Both the position numbers and the translations under genes were made by a program. This document shows positions 54,733 to 62,950 of a stretch of DNA of 63,510 nt, piece by piece (within the stretch, counting starts at the first letter, position 1; each line of letters starts with the position of its first letter). The stretch lies in NCBI GenBank assembly GCA_905480235.1, contig CAJQPP010000042.1, positions 1 through 63,510 on the forward strand. Direction: 5' to 3'. The stretch is from an uncultured Pirellulaceae bacterium (GTDB lineage Bacteria; Planctomycetota; Planctomycetia; Pirellulales; Pirellulaceae). The notes under the pieces are model-generated. The model saw nothing but the letters and a program-made list of their open reading frames with translations. It was not told the DNA's origin and searched no databases.

Positions 54733-56415
54733 ATGAAACAGATCATAGAATGCGTACCCAACATCAGCGAAGGCCGAGATGATCGCGTCATTTCCGAAAT
54801 TAGTCAGGTTGTCGAAACCGTCGATGGTGTTCGCTTGCTGGATGTCGATCCCGGCAAAGCGACCAATCGAACGGTAATCACCTTTGTCGGTGAACCCCAG
54901 GCTGTGATCGATGCGGCGTTTCTGTTAATCGAAAAAGCCAGCCACTTAATCGACATGAGCAAGCATACCGGCGAGCACCCTCGATTTGGCGCCACGGACG
55001 TTTGCCCCCTGATTCCCATCAGTGGTATCTCCATGGAAGAGACCGCCACCTACGCACACCAGCTGGGCCAACGCGTGGGACAGGAACTGGGGATCCCGAT
55101 CTATTTTTATGAAAATGCCGCCACGGAACCCAAACGACAAAACTTGGCCACGGTTCGCGCCGGACAGTATGAGGGACTGCCCAAAAAACTAGCCGACCCG
55201 AATTGGAAACCAGACGCTGGCCCCAGCGAATTCAATCCCCGCGCGGGCGCAACCGCGATTTCGGCAAGGGATTTTTTAGTCGCCTACAACGTTAATCTAA
55301 ATACCACATCGACTCGTCGTGCCAATGCCATTGCCTTCGATGTGCGCGAGGCCGGTCGCGTAAAAACCGTCGCCGGCGAAATCCAGCGCGATGACCAGGG
55401 CGAAGCCATTCGTGTTCCCGGAAAACTCAAAGCCGTAAAAGGTATCGGCTGGTACATCGAGGAATACGGAATTTGTCAGATTTCTATGAATCTCACCAAC
55501 ATCAACATCACCTCGATCCACGAGGCCTTCGAAGCCACCCGTGAAAGCGCTACCCGGCGAGGCTTGCGAGTCACCGGTTCCGAATTGGTTGGATTGGTGC
55601 CCAAACAGGCCATGATCGATGCCGGTGAATATTACCTGAGCAAACAACAGCGATCATTGGGGATCTCCGAATCGGAAAAGATCAAGATCGCCGTCAAGTC
55701 GATGGGTCTGGACGACCTAGCACCATTCGACCCACAAAAAAACATAATCGAATATGTTATGGACGATGGAGCTTCTAGCCCTCTCGTCCACATGAAACTA
55801 AACCATTTTGCCGACGAGACGGCTTCCGAATCGATGGCCCCCGGTGGGGGCAGTATTTCGGCATACGTCGGTGCTTTGGGGATCAGCTTGGCAACCATGG
55901 TGGCCAACCTGTCAGCCCATAAACGTGGCTGGGACGATCGCTGGGAGGAATTCTCCGCGTGGGCAGTTAAGGGGCAAGCCCTCAAAGCCCGCTTGGTAAA
56001 CCTGGTCGATGAAGATACCGCCGCTTTCAATCAAATCATTGCTGCTTTTCGGCTGCCAAAAGGTTCTGATGCCGAGAAAGCGACTCGAAAAACGGCGATT
56101 GAAGAAGCAACCCGCAATGCCATCGAAGTCCCCTATCAAGTGATGGAAGCCGCCATCGAATCGATGCCAATCATTAAAGCGATGGCAGAATTCGGTAATC
56201 CTGCTTCTGCCAGTGATGCCGGAGTCGGCGCCCTGTGCGCCAGAGCAGCCATTCGCGGCGCATACATGAACGTGTGCATCAACACGGCCGACTTGAAAGA
56301 TGCCGATTACGTCACTCATAAATTGGCCGCGGGAAAACAGATTGTGGACGAAGCTGAGCGATGGGAATGCGAAATTCTGGAATGCGTCACCGCATCCATG
56401 GCCCCCGATCCATAA
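54733..56415 (+). CDS. ftcD: Bifunctional glutamate formimidoyltransferase / formiminotetrahydrofolate cyclodeaminase
   Basis: 560 residues. The N-terminal transferase (about 1-330) begins IECVPNISEGRD and contains KHTGEHPRFGATDV; it moves the formimino group of formiminoglutamate to tetrahydrofolate, giving glutamate. The C-terminal cyclodeaminase (about 350-560) contains SESMAPGGGSISAYVGALG and then MVANLSAHK; it releases ammonia and yields methenyl-THF. The fusion is the vertebrate-like form. As the last gene of the plus-strand hut group it completes histidine degradation and feeds one-carbon metabolism. Confidence 0.95.
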   Translation: MKQIIECVPNISEGRDDRVISEISQVVETVDGVRLLDVDPGKATNRTVITFVGEPQAVIDAAFLLIEKASHLIDMSKHTGEHPRFGATDVCPLIPISGISMEETATYAHQLGQRVGQELGIPIYFYENAATEPKRQNLATVRAGQYEGLPKKLADPNWKPDAGPSEFNPRAGATAISARDFLVAYNVNLNTTSTRRANAIAFDVREAGRVKTVAGEIQRDDQGEAIRVPGKLKAVKGIGWYIEEYGICQISMNLTNINITSIHEAFEATRESATRRGLRVTGSELVGLVPKQAMIDAGEYYLSKQQRSLGISESEKIKIAVKSMGLDDLAPFDPQKNIIEYVMDDGASSPLVHMKLNHFADETASESMAPGGGSISAYVGALGISLATMVANLSAHKRGWDDRWEEFSAWAVKGQALKARLVNLVDEDTAAFNQIIAAFRLPKGSDAEKATRKTAIEEATRNAIEVPYQVMEAAIESMPIIKAMAEFGNPASASDAGVGALCARAAIRGAYMNVCINTADLKDADYVTHKLAAGKQIVDEAERWECEILECVTASMAPDP

Positions 56416-56903
56416 TCACGGGGAATCTGCTGCCAGTCATTCACGCGCCGCCAAGGCCAATCTCAGAAGACCGTCTGCCCGCGGAGCTTCGCCGCCTAGA
56501 TCATTCAGAGGACCTGGACCCCAGGATCAAAATGCGATGATCGTCGCATTTTGAGATTACTTGCGGCAAATCTTCCCCAACGCTTTGTCGCTTTTACAAA
56601 TCTAAAGGCCGAAAACACGAGCGAAAGCCTACTTTCGTCGTCTTTTATCGCCCTTTGACCTGTTTGGCATGAGTTCTGCAATAGAGGTTGAAGGGTCGGA
56701 TGGGGTGCCATTGCATCTTGAGCTTCCGCAACAATCGCTGTTGTCTCATTCGACTCAAATAAACCCCACCAAAACGGGTTTCTAACAACCCGCAAAAGCC
56801 GAATTCCAGCCTCTCTCTTCTGTGCTCCGTCGCAATGCTGGTTTCGGCTTTTTCTTTTTTAAAGACTCTGGACTGGTTTGCGGACCTCGGGGCGAGATCG
56901 CCG
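56416..56903 (+). other. Structured gene-free region after ftcD, possible small RNA
   Basis: No gene is supported in these 488 nt. Three structures stand out: an 11-bp perfect hairpin TCAAAATGCGA-TGATCG-TCGCATTTTGA (56527-56554), a 6-bp hairpin CGGGTT/AACCCG (56775-56792), and immediately after it a long stem (AAAGCCGAA..CCAGC with GCTGG..TTCGGCTTT, 56795-56851) ending in a T-rich tract. Together they could be a small RNA with its own terminator. Confidence 0.35.
56794..56860 (+). terminator. Terminator-like long hairpin with T tract
   Basis: AAAAGCCGAATTCCAGC pairs imperfectly with GCTGGTTTCGGCTTTT around a 26-nt loop, followed by TTTTTCTTTTTT. It lies 380 nt after the ftcD stop, so it may end a separate short transcript. 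Confidence 0.5.
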
Positions 56904-57806
56904 CTAAGGCATTTGCGGTGGGTTGGTCGCGGCCTTAATGTGATCCGGAAGATAGGGCATGGCGATTTCCGCCCACTTGGATTTCACGGCCTCGGCGAGG
57001 GACAAGCGCAAGTTATCCCGTTCCTCTTCCATTTCCCGATTAATTTTTTGCACGAGCTCAGCCTTCTTCTTTGCCACTTCTTTGTCCAATTCCCGCCGCG
57101 CGAGATGGGTTACCTGAATTGCGAACTCTCCACCCAGTTTGCTGATACGATCAATCCGAAAATCACTCACTAAAATATCAGCCGATGTCGCGCGAGGTTC
57201 AAAAATTAAATCCGGCGGGAATCGGGTAGCGTCCAGCCTGACACCAAGCGTCATATCGACCGCCAGTCGAACAGCAGCCTTGCCTTCGGCACTCAAACTA
57301 TACAACTGCACCCCCTTTACCCACTCCGTTTGACGAGCATCTAATTTTAGCTGAGATTGGAATTCCAACCGAAACCCAATCCGCTGCTCCGGCATGGCAC
57401 GGATGTTGGTCATGTGGACCGAAAACTGGTGCTCCGGGTCAACTAACGATGCCGAGTATTGCCGCCAGGTTCCGTGGTTGACTTTTTTCTTCCGCCGCTT
57501 GGTGTAGATGCGCCCGCCTTTGGTATCCCATTTGATCCCGTCCCATCGTTCCGCTTGCTTTCCCCAGTCTTTATTTCGTTTGTACGAATGCGGCATTTGC
57601 TTCAGGACTAATTTGGTAATGAACTCATTCATTGCAGCATCGGCATCGAAGACCGCGGGGACGGCATCCTGCGGATCGGTGACTGCCGCTGCTTGATCCA
57701 AATTTCCGCCTAAATTTACCGGGATCTGTGCCTCACTGTCAGCAGGTAGAAGGCCGAGTGCCAACGCACTGATTAGCACGCTGCAAAGCTGAATTAGATG
57801 GTTCAT
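56904..57806 (-). CDS. Exported protein of unknown function
   Basis: 300 residues. GAGGAGG 7 nt before the ATG is a strong ribosome site lying inside the end of the preceding gene. A signal peptide of about 26 residues ends DSEAQ. A Lys/Arg-rich stretch (IYTKRRKKKVNHGTWRQY) is followed by beta-rich sequence of alternating character (FSVHMTNIRAMPEQRIGFRL, VRLAVDMTLGVRLDATRFPP) and a C-terminal charged helix (DKEVAKKKAELVQKINREME) that may form a coiled coil. The family is not recognised. Its start overlaps the stop of the upstream small gene, indicating joint translation. Confidence 0.83.
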   Translation of the reverse strand: MNHLIQLCSVLISALALGLLPADSEAQIPVNLGGNLDQAAAVTDPQDAVPAVFDADAAMNEFITKLVLKQMPHSYKRNKDWGKQAERWDGIKWDTKGGRIYTKRRKKKVNHGTWRQYSASLVDPEHQFSVHMTNIRAMPEQRIGFRLEFQSQLKLDARQTEWVKGVQLYSLSAEGKAAVRLAVDMTLGVRLDATRFPPDLIFEPRATSADILVSDFRIDRISKLGGEFAIQVTHLARRELDKEVAKKKAELVQKINREMEEERDNLRLSLAEAVKSKWAEIAMPYLPDHIKAATNPPQMP

Positions 57807-58033
57807 CGACGTGCCTCCTCTAAAATGCGTTCTGGGGCCTGAATGAGTTCGATTGCTTTCGCAAAGCCCTCGATAAATGGCAAAAGACCCGGCCTTTCCC
57901 GGTGAGAAAGGTATCGGCCCGCCAACACTAAAAACTCGTGCCCTCCGCTCAATTTAAGGGTGCTGCGGTCGGGCCGGCCTGCAATCCCTGCTATCAACGG
58001 CATGATATCGACTGGCATTCCCGGTTCTGACAT
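57803..58033 (-). CDS. Small protein of unknown function, coupled to the exported protein
   Basis: 76 residues from ATG 58033 (an in-frame TTG at 58093 would add 20). No signal peptide or membrane helix is seen. Sequence features: IMPLIAGIAGRPDRSTLKL, GGHEFLVLAGRYLSHRERPG and a helical C-terminus EGFAKAIELIQAPERILEEA. Its TGA overlaps the ATG of the next gene by 4 nt. The family is not recognised; the coupling suggests a function together with the exported protein. Confidence 0.65.
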   Translation of the reverse strand: MSEPGMPVDIMPLIAGIAGRPDRSTLKLSGGHEFLVLAGRYLSHRERPGLLPFIEGFAKAIELIQAPERILEEARR

Positions 58034-58112
58034 TATTACGTAGCAAGTCGGCTCAAGGTTTGCTCGGTCGCCGGTTCCGCCTGACGGACCCAAGAGGTGT
58101 GATCGTCATCAA

Positions 58113-58141
58113 TTGAATCGCTTTGCTACAAGTGGCATAAT
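58113..58141 (+). promoter_or_regulatory. Sigma70-type promoter of the TIM-barrel/DoxX operon
   Basis: TTGAAT, 17 nt, CATAAT: five of six consensus bases in each box at ideal spacing, 37 nt before the gene. Confidence 0.65.
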
Positions 58142-58177
58142 GCGCCCAGATCATTTTGAAATCAGAGGCCTTGGTTC

Positions 58178-59224
58178 ATGAAAAACAAAACGAATCGTCG
58201 TCAATTTTTGAAGTCCGGCGGGTGCGCGGCAGCGGCTGCAACGTTGACCAGTGGTATTACCAACCCAGCTTTCGCCAAGACGATTCAGGAAGAGCAAAAA
58301 GACACTAGCGGTGACCAGGAAGTCGCCCCGGAGGGCGAATCGATTGCCAAATCCGTGGAAGAAAAGACCTTTATTCCCAATCGGATCGCAATCTCGACCT
58401 ATTCATTCTGGCGTTATCGAGACGATTCAAAATTTACGATACCGAACTGTATCGACATGGCCGCTCAGATGGGTTTCGATGCTGTCGAAATCCTGCGGGT
58501 GCAAATGGAAGAGAGTTCCCCATCCTATCTGCAGCAACTGAAGCAGCGTGCTTTCTCCAACGGCCTCGATCTTTGCGGTATGTCTACGCACCAAGGGTTT
58601 GTAACCCCCGATGCGGATGAGAGAAAAAAAAATGTGGCCGAAACTATCGGTTTCATTGAAATGGCTTACGCCCTTGGTATTCCCACGATTCGCGTCAACA
58701 CGGGTCGTTGGCGAACGATCAAGAGTTTTGATGAGCTAATGGCAAACAAAGGTATCGAACCCATCCTCGAGGGTTACACGGACGACGATGGATTCCAGTG
58801 GGTCGTCGACTGCTTAACCGAGTGTTTGCCGACAGCCGAAAAATGCGGGGTGGTCCTGGGTTTAGAAAACCATTGGGGCCTGGGTCGCACAGCCGACGGG
58901 GTCATCCGCATTATCGACGAGGTCAATTCGCCTTGGCTCCGAGCCACCATGGATACCGGCAACTTTTTCGAACGCCGCAAAAGCCAACTCCAGCAGATGG
59001 CGCCCTACACCGTTTTTGTGCAAGCAAAAACTTATTTCGGCGGCGGAACGTGGTACGACTTGACTATCGATTACGACCATGTCGCCCGTATTTTGCAGGA
59101 GCAAAATTACCGGGGTTACATTTCGTTGGAATTCGAAGGCAAGGAAGATTACGCGACCGCTATTCCACGCAGCTTGCGCCTGTTGCGAGATGCTTTTGGT
59201 AAAAGACAACTCACAGAAGAATAA
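58178..59224 (+). CDS. Tat-exported sugar phosphate isomerase/epimerase-like TIM barrel
   Basis: 348 residues. The N-terminus has a twin-arginine signal (RRQFLK, hydrophobic GGCAAAAATLTSG, ending PAFAK). The rest is a xylose-isomerase-like TIM barrel (AP endonuclease 2 family): ISTYSFWRY, DMAAQMGFDAVEILRV, IPTIRVNTGRW, VVLGLENHWGLGRTADGV with a metal-binding Glu, LRATMDTGNFF with a metal-binding Asp, and GYISLEFEGKED. It likely isomerises or epimerises a sugar outside the cytoplasm; the substrate is unknown. The DoxX gene starts 6 nt later. Confidence 0.9.
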   Translation: MKNKTNRRQFLKSGGCAAAAATLTSGITNPAFAKTIQEEQKDTSGDQEVAPEGESIAKSVEEKTFIPNRIAISTYSFWRYRDDSKFTIPNCIDMAAQMGFDAVEILRVQMEESSPSYLQQLKQRAFSNGLDLCGMSTHQGFVTPDADERKKNVAETIGFIEMAYALGIPTIRVNTGRWRTIKSFDELMANKGIEPILEGYTDDDGFQWVVDCLTECLPTAEKCGVVLGLENHWGLGRTADGVIRIIDEVNSPWLRATMDTGNFFERRKSQLQQMAPYTVFVQAKTYFGGGTWYDLTIDYDHVARILQEQNYRGYISLEFEGKEDYATAIPRSLRLLRDAFGKRQLTEE

Positions 59225-59230
59225 ACACAT

Positions 59231-59650
59231 ATGGATTTCTCGCATCTCGTAACGCCCATCCCATCACTACAGGTCCTTTGCCTGTTGTTTTTGGCAATCC
59301 TGTTTTTGCAATCCGGTTTCGACAAGGTCTTTGATTACAAAGGCAACTTGGAATGGTTGACCGATCATTTTTCGAAAGGTCCCTTGAAGGGTACCGTGGG
59401 CATGTTGTTACCGGTACTGACGCTTTTAGAGGTCGCCGCTGGTCTGGTCTGCCTGATTGGATTGCTGATGTTAATTTTCAGCATTGCTAACGGAGCCGCG
59501 GTGGGTTTGGCGGGGGCTCAGCTTTCGGCCTTGACATTGATCGCGTTATTTTTTGGACAGCGTTTCAACAAAGATTACCCCGGAGCAGCCACGTTAACCA
59601 CCTATTTTGTGATTACCATGGCTGGCATTTACCTGTTTCAAGTTGCTTAG
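59231..59650 (+). CDS. DoxX family membrane protein
   Basis: 139 residues with four predicted membrane helices (LQVLCLLFLAILFLQSGFDK, GTVGMLLPVLTLLEVAAGL, LIGLLMLIFSIANGAAVG, YFVITMAGIYLFQV). The sequence GFDKVFDYKGNLEWLTDHF matches the DoxX/MauE-like arrangement after the first helix. The role is not established; relatives are linked to redox or electron transfer at the membrane. It follows the TIM-barrel gene by 6 nt and is surely in the same operon, though a shared pathway is not evident. Confidence 0.85.
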   Translation: MDFSHLVTPIPSLQVLCLLFLAILFLQSGFDKVFDYKGNLEWLTDHFSKGPLKGTVGMLLPVLTLLEVAAGLVCLIGLLMLIFSIANGAAVGLAGAQLSALTLIALFFGQRFNKDYPGAATLTTYFVITMAGIYLFQVA

Positions 59651-59667
59651 CGATGCGGCGTTAAGAA

Positions 59668-59685
59668 GCCCCGGTCATCGGGGGC
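59668..59685. terminator. Weak hairpin between convergent genes
   Basis: GCCCC and GGGGC flank GGTCATCG, forming a short GC-rich hairpin between the DoxX and SDR gene ends. Only a weak TTCTT follows on the minus strand. Confidence 0.3.
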
Positions 59686-59695
59686 AGACACCCAC

Positions 59696-60517
59696 TCAGG
59701 GAATGGCTCGGCTCAGATCCAATGCTTCGTCAGCGTAGAGTTTACGGCCCTCCATGCCACCGCTTACGGTCAAAGCTTGCCCGGTGATATGACCAGCAAC
59801 TCGGGAAGAGGCAAGAAACAGCGTGGCGTTGGCAATGTCTTGGGGCGCTGCAACCTTGCGCAACGAGATGGTCGCCAGGGCGTCCTTGATGGCCTGCCCA
59901 TCATCAGTAAATTTCCGGGCCAACGGCGTTACCACCCAACCCGGGTTGACGACATTCACGCGCCCGAGGGGAGCCACATGGGCAATTTCATTTTTTAGCG
60001 TCAGGTTCAAACCGCTGATAATGGCCGCTTTACTGGCCGCATAATCCGCGTGTCCCGCCTCGCCAAAAACTCCGGCTGTGGAACCGATCATGACGATTGC
60101 TGGGGCCTCTATTTGATGCTTGGCAACCTGCTGGATGAAACGCCGACAACAAAGAAAAACCGATGTTAAATTGGTATCCAGGGTGGCTTGCCATTGAGCC
60201 ACGGTCATTTCGTGAATCGGTACGTGTTCGGCAGGCCATACTCCCGCATTGGCAATCAAAATATCGACGGCCCCGAATTGTTCTGCCACGCGGGCAAACG
60301 CAGACTCCACCTCGGTTTCATCCGCCAAATCGCCACCCACGGCCACCGCAGCCTGGCTACCAAACTCGGACACTAGCGCATTTGCAGACGCTTGGTTCGA
60401 GCGATAGTGAACGCCAACGTGAGCACCTTCGGCAATAAAGGAACGGGCAATGACGCTGCCTATGCCGCCACTAGCGCCCGTGACAAAAACCGTTTTTCCG
60501 GCGAGTTCAAGATCCAT
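59696..60517 (-). CDS. Short-chain dehydrogenase/reductase
   Basis: 273 residues, classical SDR fold. The cofactor motif TGASGGIG is at about 14-21, NAG appears in LIANAGVWPA, catalytic Ser in MIGSTAGVFG, and YAASK holds the catalytic Tyr and Lys. Sequence most resembles FabG-like/glucose dehydrogenase-like members, but the substrate cannot be given. The C-terminus contains the usual GQALTVSGGM. It lies 98 nt downstream of the Wzt-like gene on the same strand, so cotranscription is possible. Confidence 0.92.
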   Translation of the reverse strand: MDLELAGKTVFVTGASGGIGSVIARSFIAEGAHVGVHYRSNQASANALVSEFGSQAAVAVGGDLADETEVESAFARVAEQFGAVDILIANAGVWPAEHVPIHEMTVAQWQATLDTNLTSVFLCCRRFIQQVAKHQIEAPAIVMIGSTAGVFGEAGHADYAASKAAIISGLNLTLKNEIAHVAPLGRVNVVNPGWVVTPLARKFTDDGQAIKDALATISLRKVAAPQDIANATLFLASSRVAGHITGQALTVSGGMEGRKLYADEALDLSRAIP

Positions 60518-60615
60518 TTTCGAAGTCTCTTATGCCTTTGCCAAGTTGTGTTTTGTGCTTGTCGCAACACACGTTTGCAACACGCTTGCAAGACGGCCTC
60601 TGGCCACGCGGGCGA

Positions 60616-61848
60616 CTACTCCCTTAACTCCCAATGGTGGCGGAAACGCACGACACCATCTTCGCCCATGCCGAAACTGATGGTCCGTGGTTCGGTAATT
60701 TCGAACGTCGCGCCCGGTTTTTTTCGATGGATAAAATCTTCGATACCAGGGCCGTAAACCACTGCGTTCAGTGTATACGCCCCCATCAGTAACGGTAAGT
60801 CCGGTAGCGTCACGCGAATGACATTTTGACGCGGTTGAATATCGAAATGGAAATCGGAAATCGGCGTTCCAAAACCACCCAGGACTCCGGTTCTCGGTGA
60901 TTCCAAAGCCACCCGTAAACGGGCTCCCTCGATCAGTGACCGACTGGTAATCGCAATATCCGCTGAGACCGTATCTCCGGTAGTGAATTGCAGATTGCCC
61001 CGTTGCGATGGTTGGATGACGATCGACTCGATCAGGCAATCTTCCTCTCCCGTTTCTTCATTAACAGCAGGTTTATCCTCCAATTGGATTTTCTCATAGA
61101 GAGCGGCGCCTTCCACGAAATCCCCATCGTGGATCACATGATGGTTGTGCATCACGATCGAGCGAGTGGCGACCCGGTTGAGTTGCCCCACCGCGTGAGA
61201 CACGATAATCAAAGCCATTCCCGAATCCACGAGTTTGAGAATGTGATTAAAACACTTCATACGAAACCCAACGTCGCCGACGGCGAGAACTTCATCGACC
61301 AACAGGACCTGCGGATTCATATGCGTGGCCACGGCAAAACCCAAACGCAACCGCATGCCTGTGCTGTAGGTCCGCACGGGATCGTCAATCACGTGCCCCA
61401 CTTCCGAAAAATCAACAATTTCGTCCAAAACGTTGTCGATTTCGCGCTTGCTCAGACCCAAAATCGCACCATTGACGTAAACATTTTCCCGGCCCGACAG
61501 GATGGTATTAAATCCTGTTCCCAATTCGATCAGAGCACCCAATCGACCGCGAATCGTGATCTTGCCAAGGTCTGGCTTGAAGAGGCCTGCAATCATTTTC
61601 AGCAACGTACTTTTGCCGGCTCCATTGGGACCCAGCAACGCGATACATTCACCGGGCCTGACGTCGAAGTCTGCATTGTTGACCGCAAAAAACTCTCCCG
61701 GCCTGAGGTTCCCACGCCAATTGCCTGCCCGGGCAGTCATTTCGGAGCACAGGTCGTACATCCCATAGCGCAATGATCGCTTGAGGTTTCGACAGTATTT
61801 TTTCGAAACGTTGCGGACTTCTACAACCGGCTGCTTTTTCTCTGCCAT
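60616..61848 (-). CDS. ABC transporter ATP-binding protein, Wzt type (polysaccharide export)
   Basis: 410 residues. The nucleotide-binding domain (about 1-245) has Walker A GPNGAGKS, the ABC signature YSTGMRLRLGFA, Walker B VLLVDEVLAVGD and switch His in IIVSHAVG. The C-terminal domain (about 280-410) is a beta-sandwich like the carbohydrate-binding domain of Wzt, which reads the polymer's end modification. With the permease it powers export of a lipid-linked polysaccharide (O-antigen or teichoic-acid type). It starts 1 nt after the permease stop (TGATATG). Confidence 0.95.
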   Translation of the reverse strand: MAEKKQPVVEVRNVSKKYCRNLKRSLRYGMYDLCSEMTARAGNWRGNLRPGEFFAVNNADFDVRPGECIALLGPNGAGKSTLLKMIAGLFKPDLGKITIRGRLGALIELGTGFNTILSGRENVYVNGAILGLSKREIDNVLDEIVDFSEVGHVIDDPVRTYSTGMRLRLGFAVATHMNPQVLLVDEVLAVGDVGFRMKCFNHILKLVDSGMALIIVSHAVGQLNRVATRSIVMHNHHVIHDGDFVEGAALYEKIQLEDKPAVNEETGEEDCLIESIVIQPSQRGNLQFTTGDTVSADIAITSRSLIEGARLRVALESPRTGVLGGFGTPISDFHFDIQPRQNVIRVTLPDLPLLMGAYTLNAVVYGPGIEDFIHRKKPGATFEITEPRTISFGMGEDGVVRFRHHWELRE

Positions 61849-61849
61849 A

Positions 61850-62770
61850 TCAGGTCGTAATCCTCTCGACGAGCACCGGGATCGAGAGTCGATAAACCAC
61901 TAACCCAAGCAACAGCAACGGGATCGCGATAATGGCGTACACCCAAACATTGGGCCAATAAAGCGATTCGCCAAACACCAACAGATCGCGCGATACGGCC
62001 AATAAAGGACTAGCGGGATTCAAAAAATTCAATGGGTTGTGAATCCAGTTTTTAGGCGGCAGGTAAATAATCGGTGTGACGATCATCCAGACAGGCAGCG
62101 CCAACGTAATCATTTTGCTCACATCGTTGTACAACATCGCCACGGGCATCAAGAGCAAGCCAATCGCAAATCCCAGGATCAACAATAAACCAATCACCAA
62201 AGGCGCTGCCAACATGGCGGTCGAGAAGGGCGTGAAACCCAAAATCAAAAGCAAGCCAACCAACACGCACCCACGCACACACAAATTGAAAATCACTTCA
62301 AAGAACTTTACGAGAAGAATCGACTCCCGCGGAAATTTCAGTTTGCCTAGCAAATTACGATTGGCCTGCACCGCCTGGATGGGACCTTGTAAAGCCTCTG
62401 CAAAGCTTTGCCAAATCACCATGCCGGTCACCACATACAGTGCATAACTAAAGTGATCCGGATTAACGCCCGCCGGCAGCTTATCGGAAATCGCCAAATT
62501 AACGGCCCCAGAACTACGCAAAATCACCCATACGGCAGTATTGGCCAAGGGCGGTAGAAAGGCCCAAAAGAGGCCAAAAAAGGTCTGCCGGTACAGAGCC
62601 CTAATGTTGCGCAGAAACATACGCCACGCCAATTCACGACCAGCCCACAGGTCATGCGAGATGTCTCGAAATAATTGAACCGGATTTCGCAATGCCGAAT
62701 CGGGTGTTTGCACATAGGTGCTAACATCCGGCGAATTGGAAACGGATTTGGGAGCTTTCTCCGACGACAT
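61850..62770 (-). CDS. ABC transporter permease, Wzm type (polysaccharide export)
   Basis: 306 residues from ATG 62770 (an in-frame TTG at 62776 precedes it). ABC2-type permease: an N-terminal amphipathic stretch with WRMFLRNIRALYRQTFFGLFW, six hydrophobic helices, and the block MVIWQSFAEALQGPIQAVQANRNLLGKLKFPRES typical of Wzm/TagG. It forms the channel with the Wzt-like ATPase encoded immediately downstream. No glycosyltransferase is in the window, so the exported polymer is unknown. Confidence 0.94.
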   Translation of the reverse strand: MSSEKAPKSVSNSPDVSTYVQTPDSALRNPVQLFRDISHDLWAGRELAWRMFLRNIRALYRQTFFGLFWAFLPPLANTAVWVILRSSGAVNLAISDKLPAGVNPDHFSYALYVVTGMVIWQSFAEALQGPIQAVQANRNLLGKLKFPRESILLVKFFEVIFNLCVRGCVLVGLLLILGFTPFSTAMLAAPLVIGLLLILGFAIGLLLMPVAMLYNDVSKMITLALPVWMIVTPIIYLPPKNWIHNPLNFLNPASPLLAVSRDLLVFGESLYWPNVWVYAIIAIPLLLLGLVVYRLSIPVLVERITT

Positions 62771-62950
62771 ATACAACCTGAAAAAGGGCTGGGTGAATAT
62801 TCATTATATCGGCGCACCCACCTCACACGGATATCTCCGCCCACGGAATTTGGGACAATCACGGTAGGCTGAAGGCTTCGCTTCCTGTTAGAATCTGCGC
62901 AATCGGAAATCCCGAGATAATCGCACCCCCTGTAACCAACTAGGCGAGAT

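Noticed and set aside
56505..56795. 96-codon minus-strand open frame after ftcD
   Set aside because: It spans the hairpins of the intergenic region and has no ribosome site; the structures explain the region better. Conservation would be needed to revive it.
61000..61776. Long plus-strand open frame (262 codons) antisense to the Wzt-like gene
   Set aside because: Fully covered by the ABC ATPase gene with intact Walker and signature motifs.
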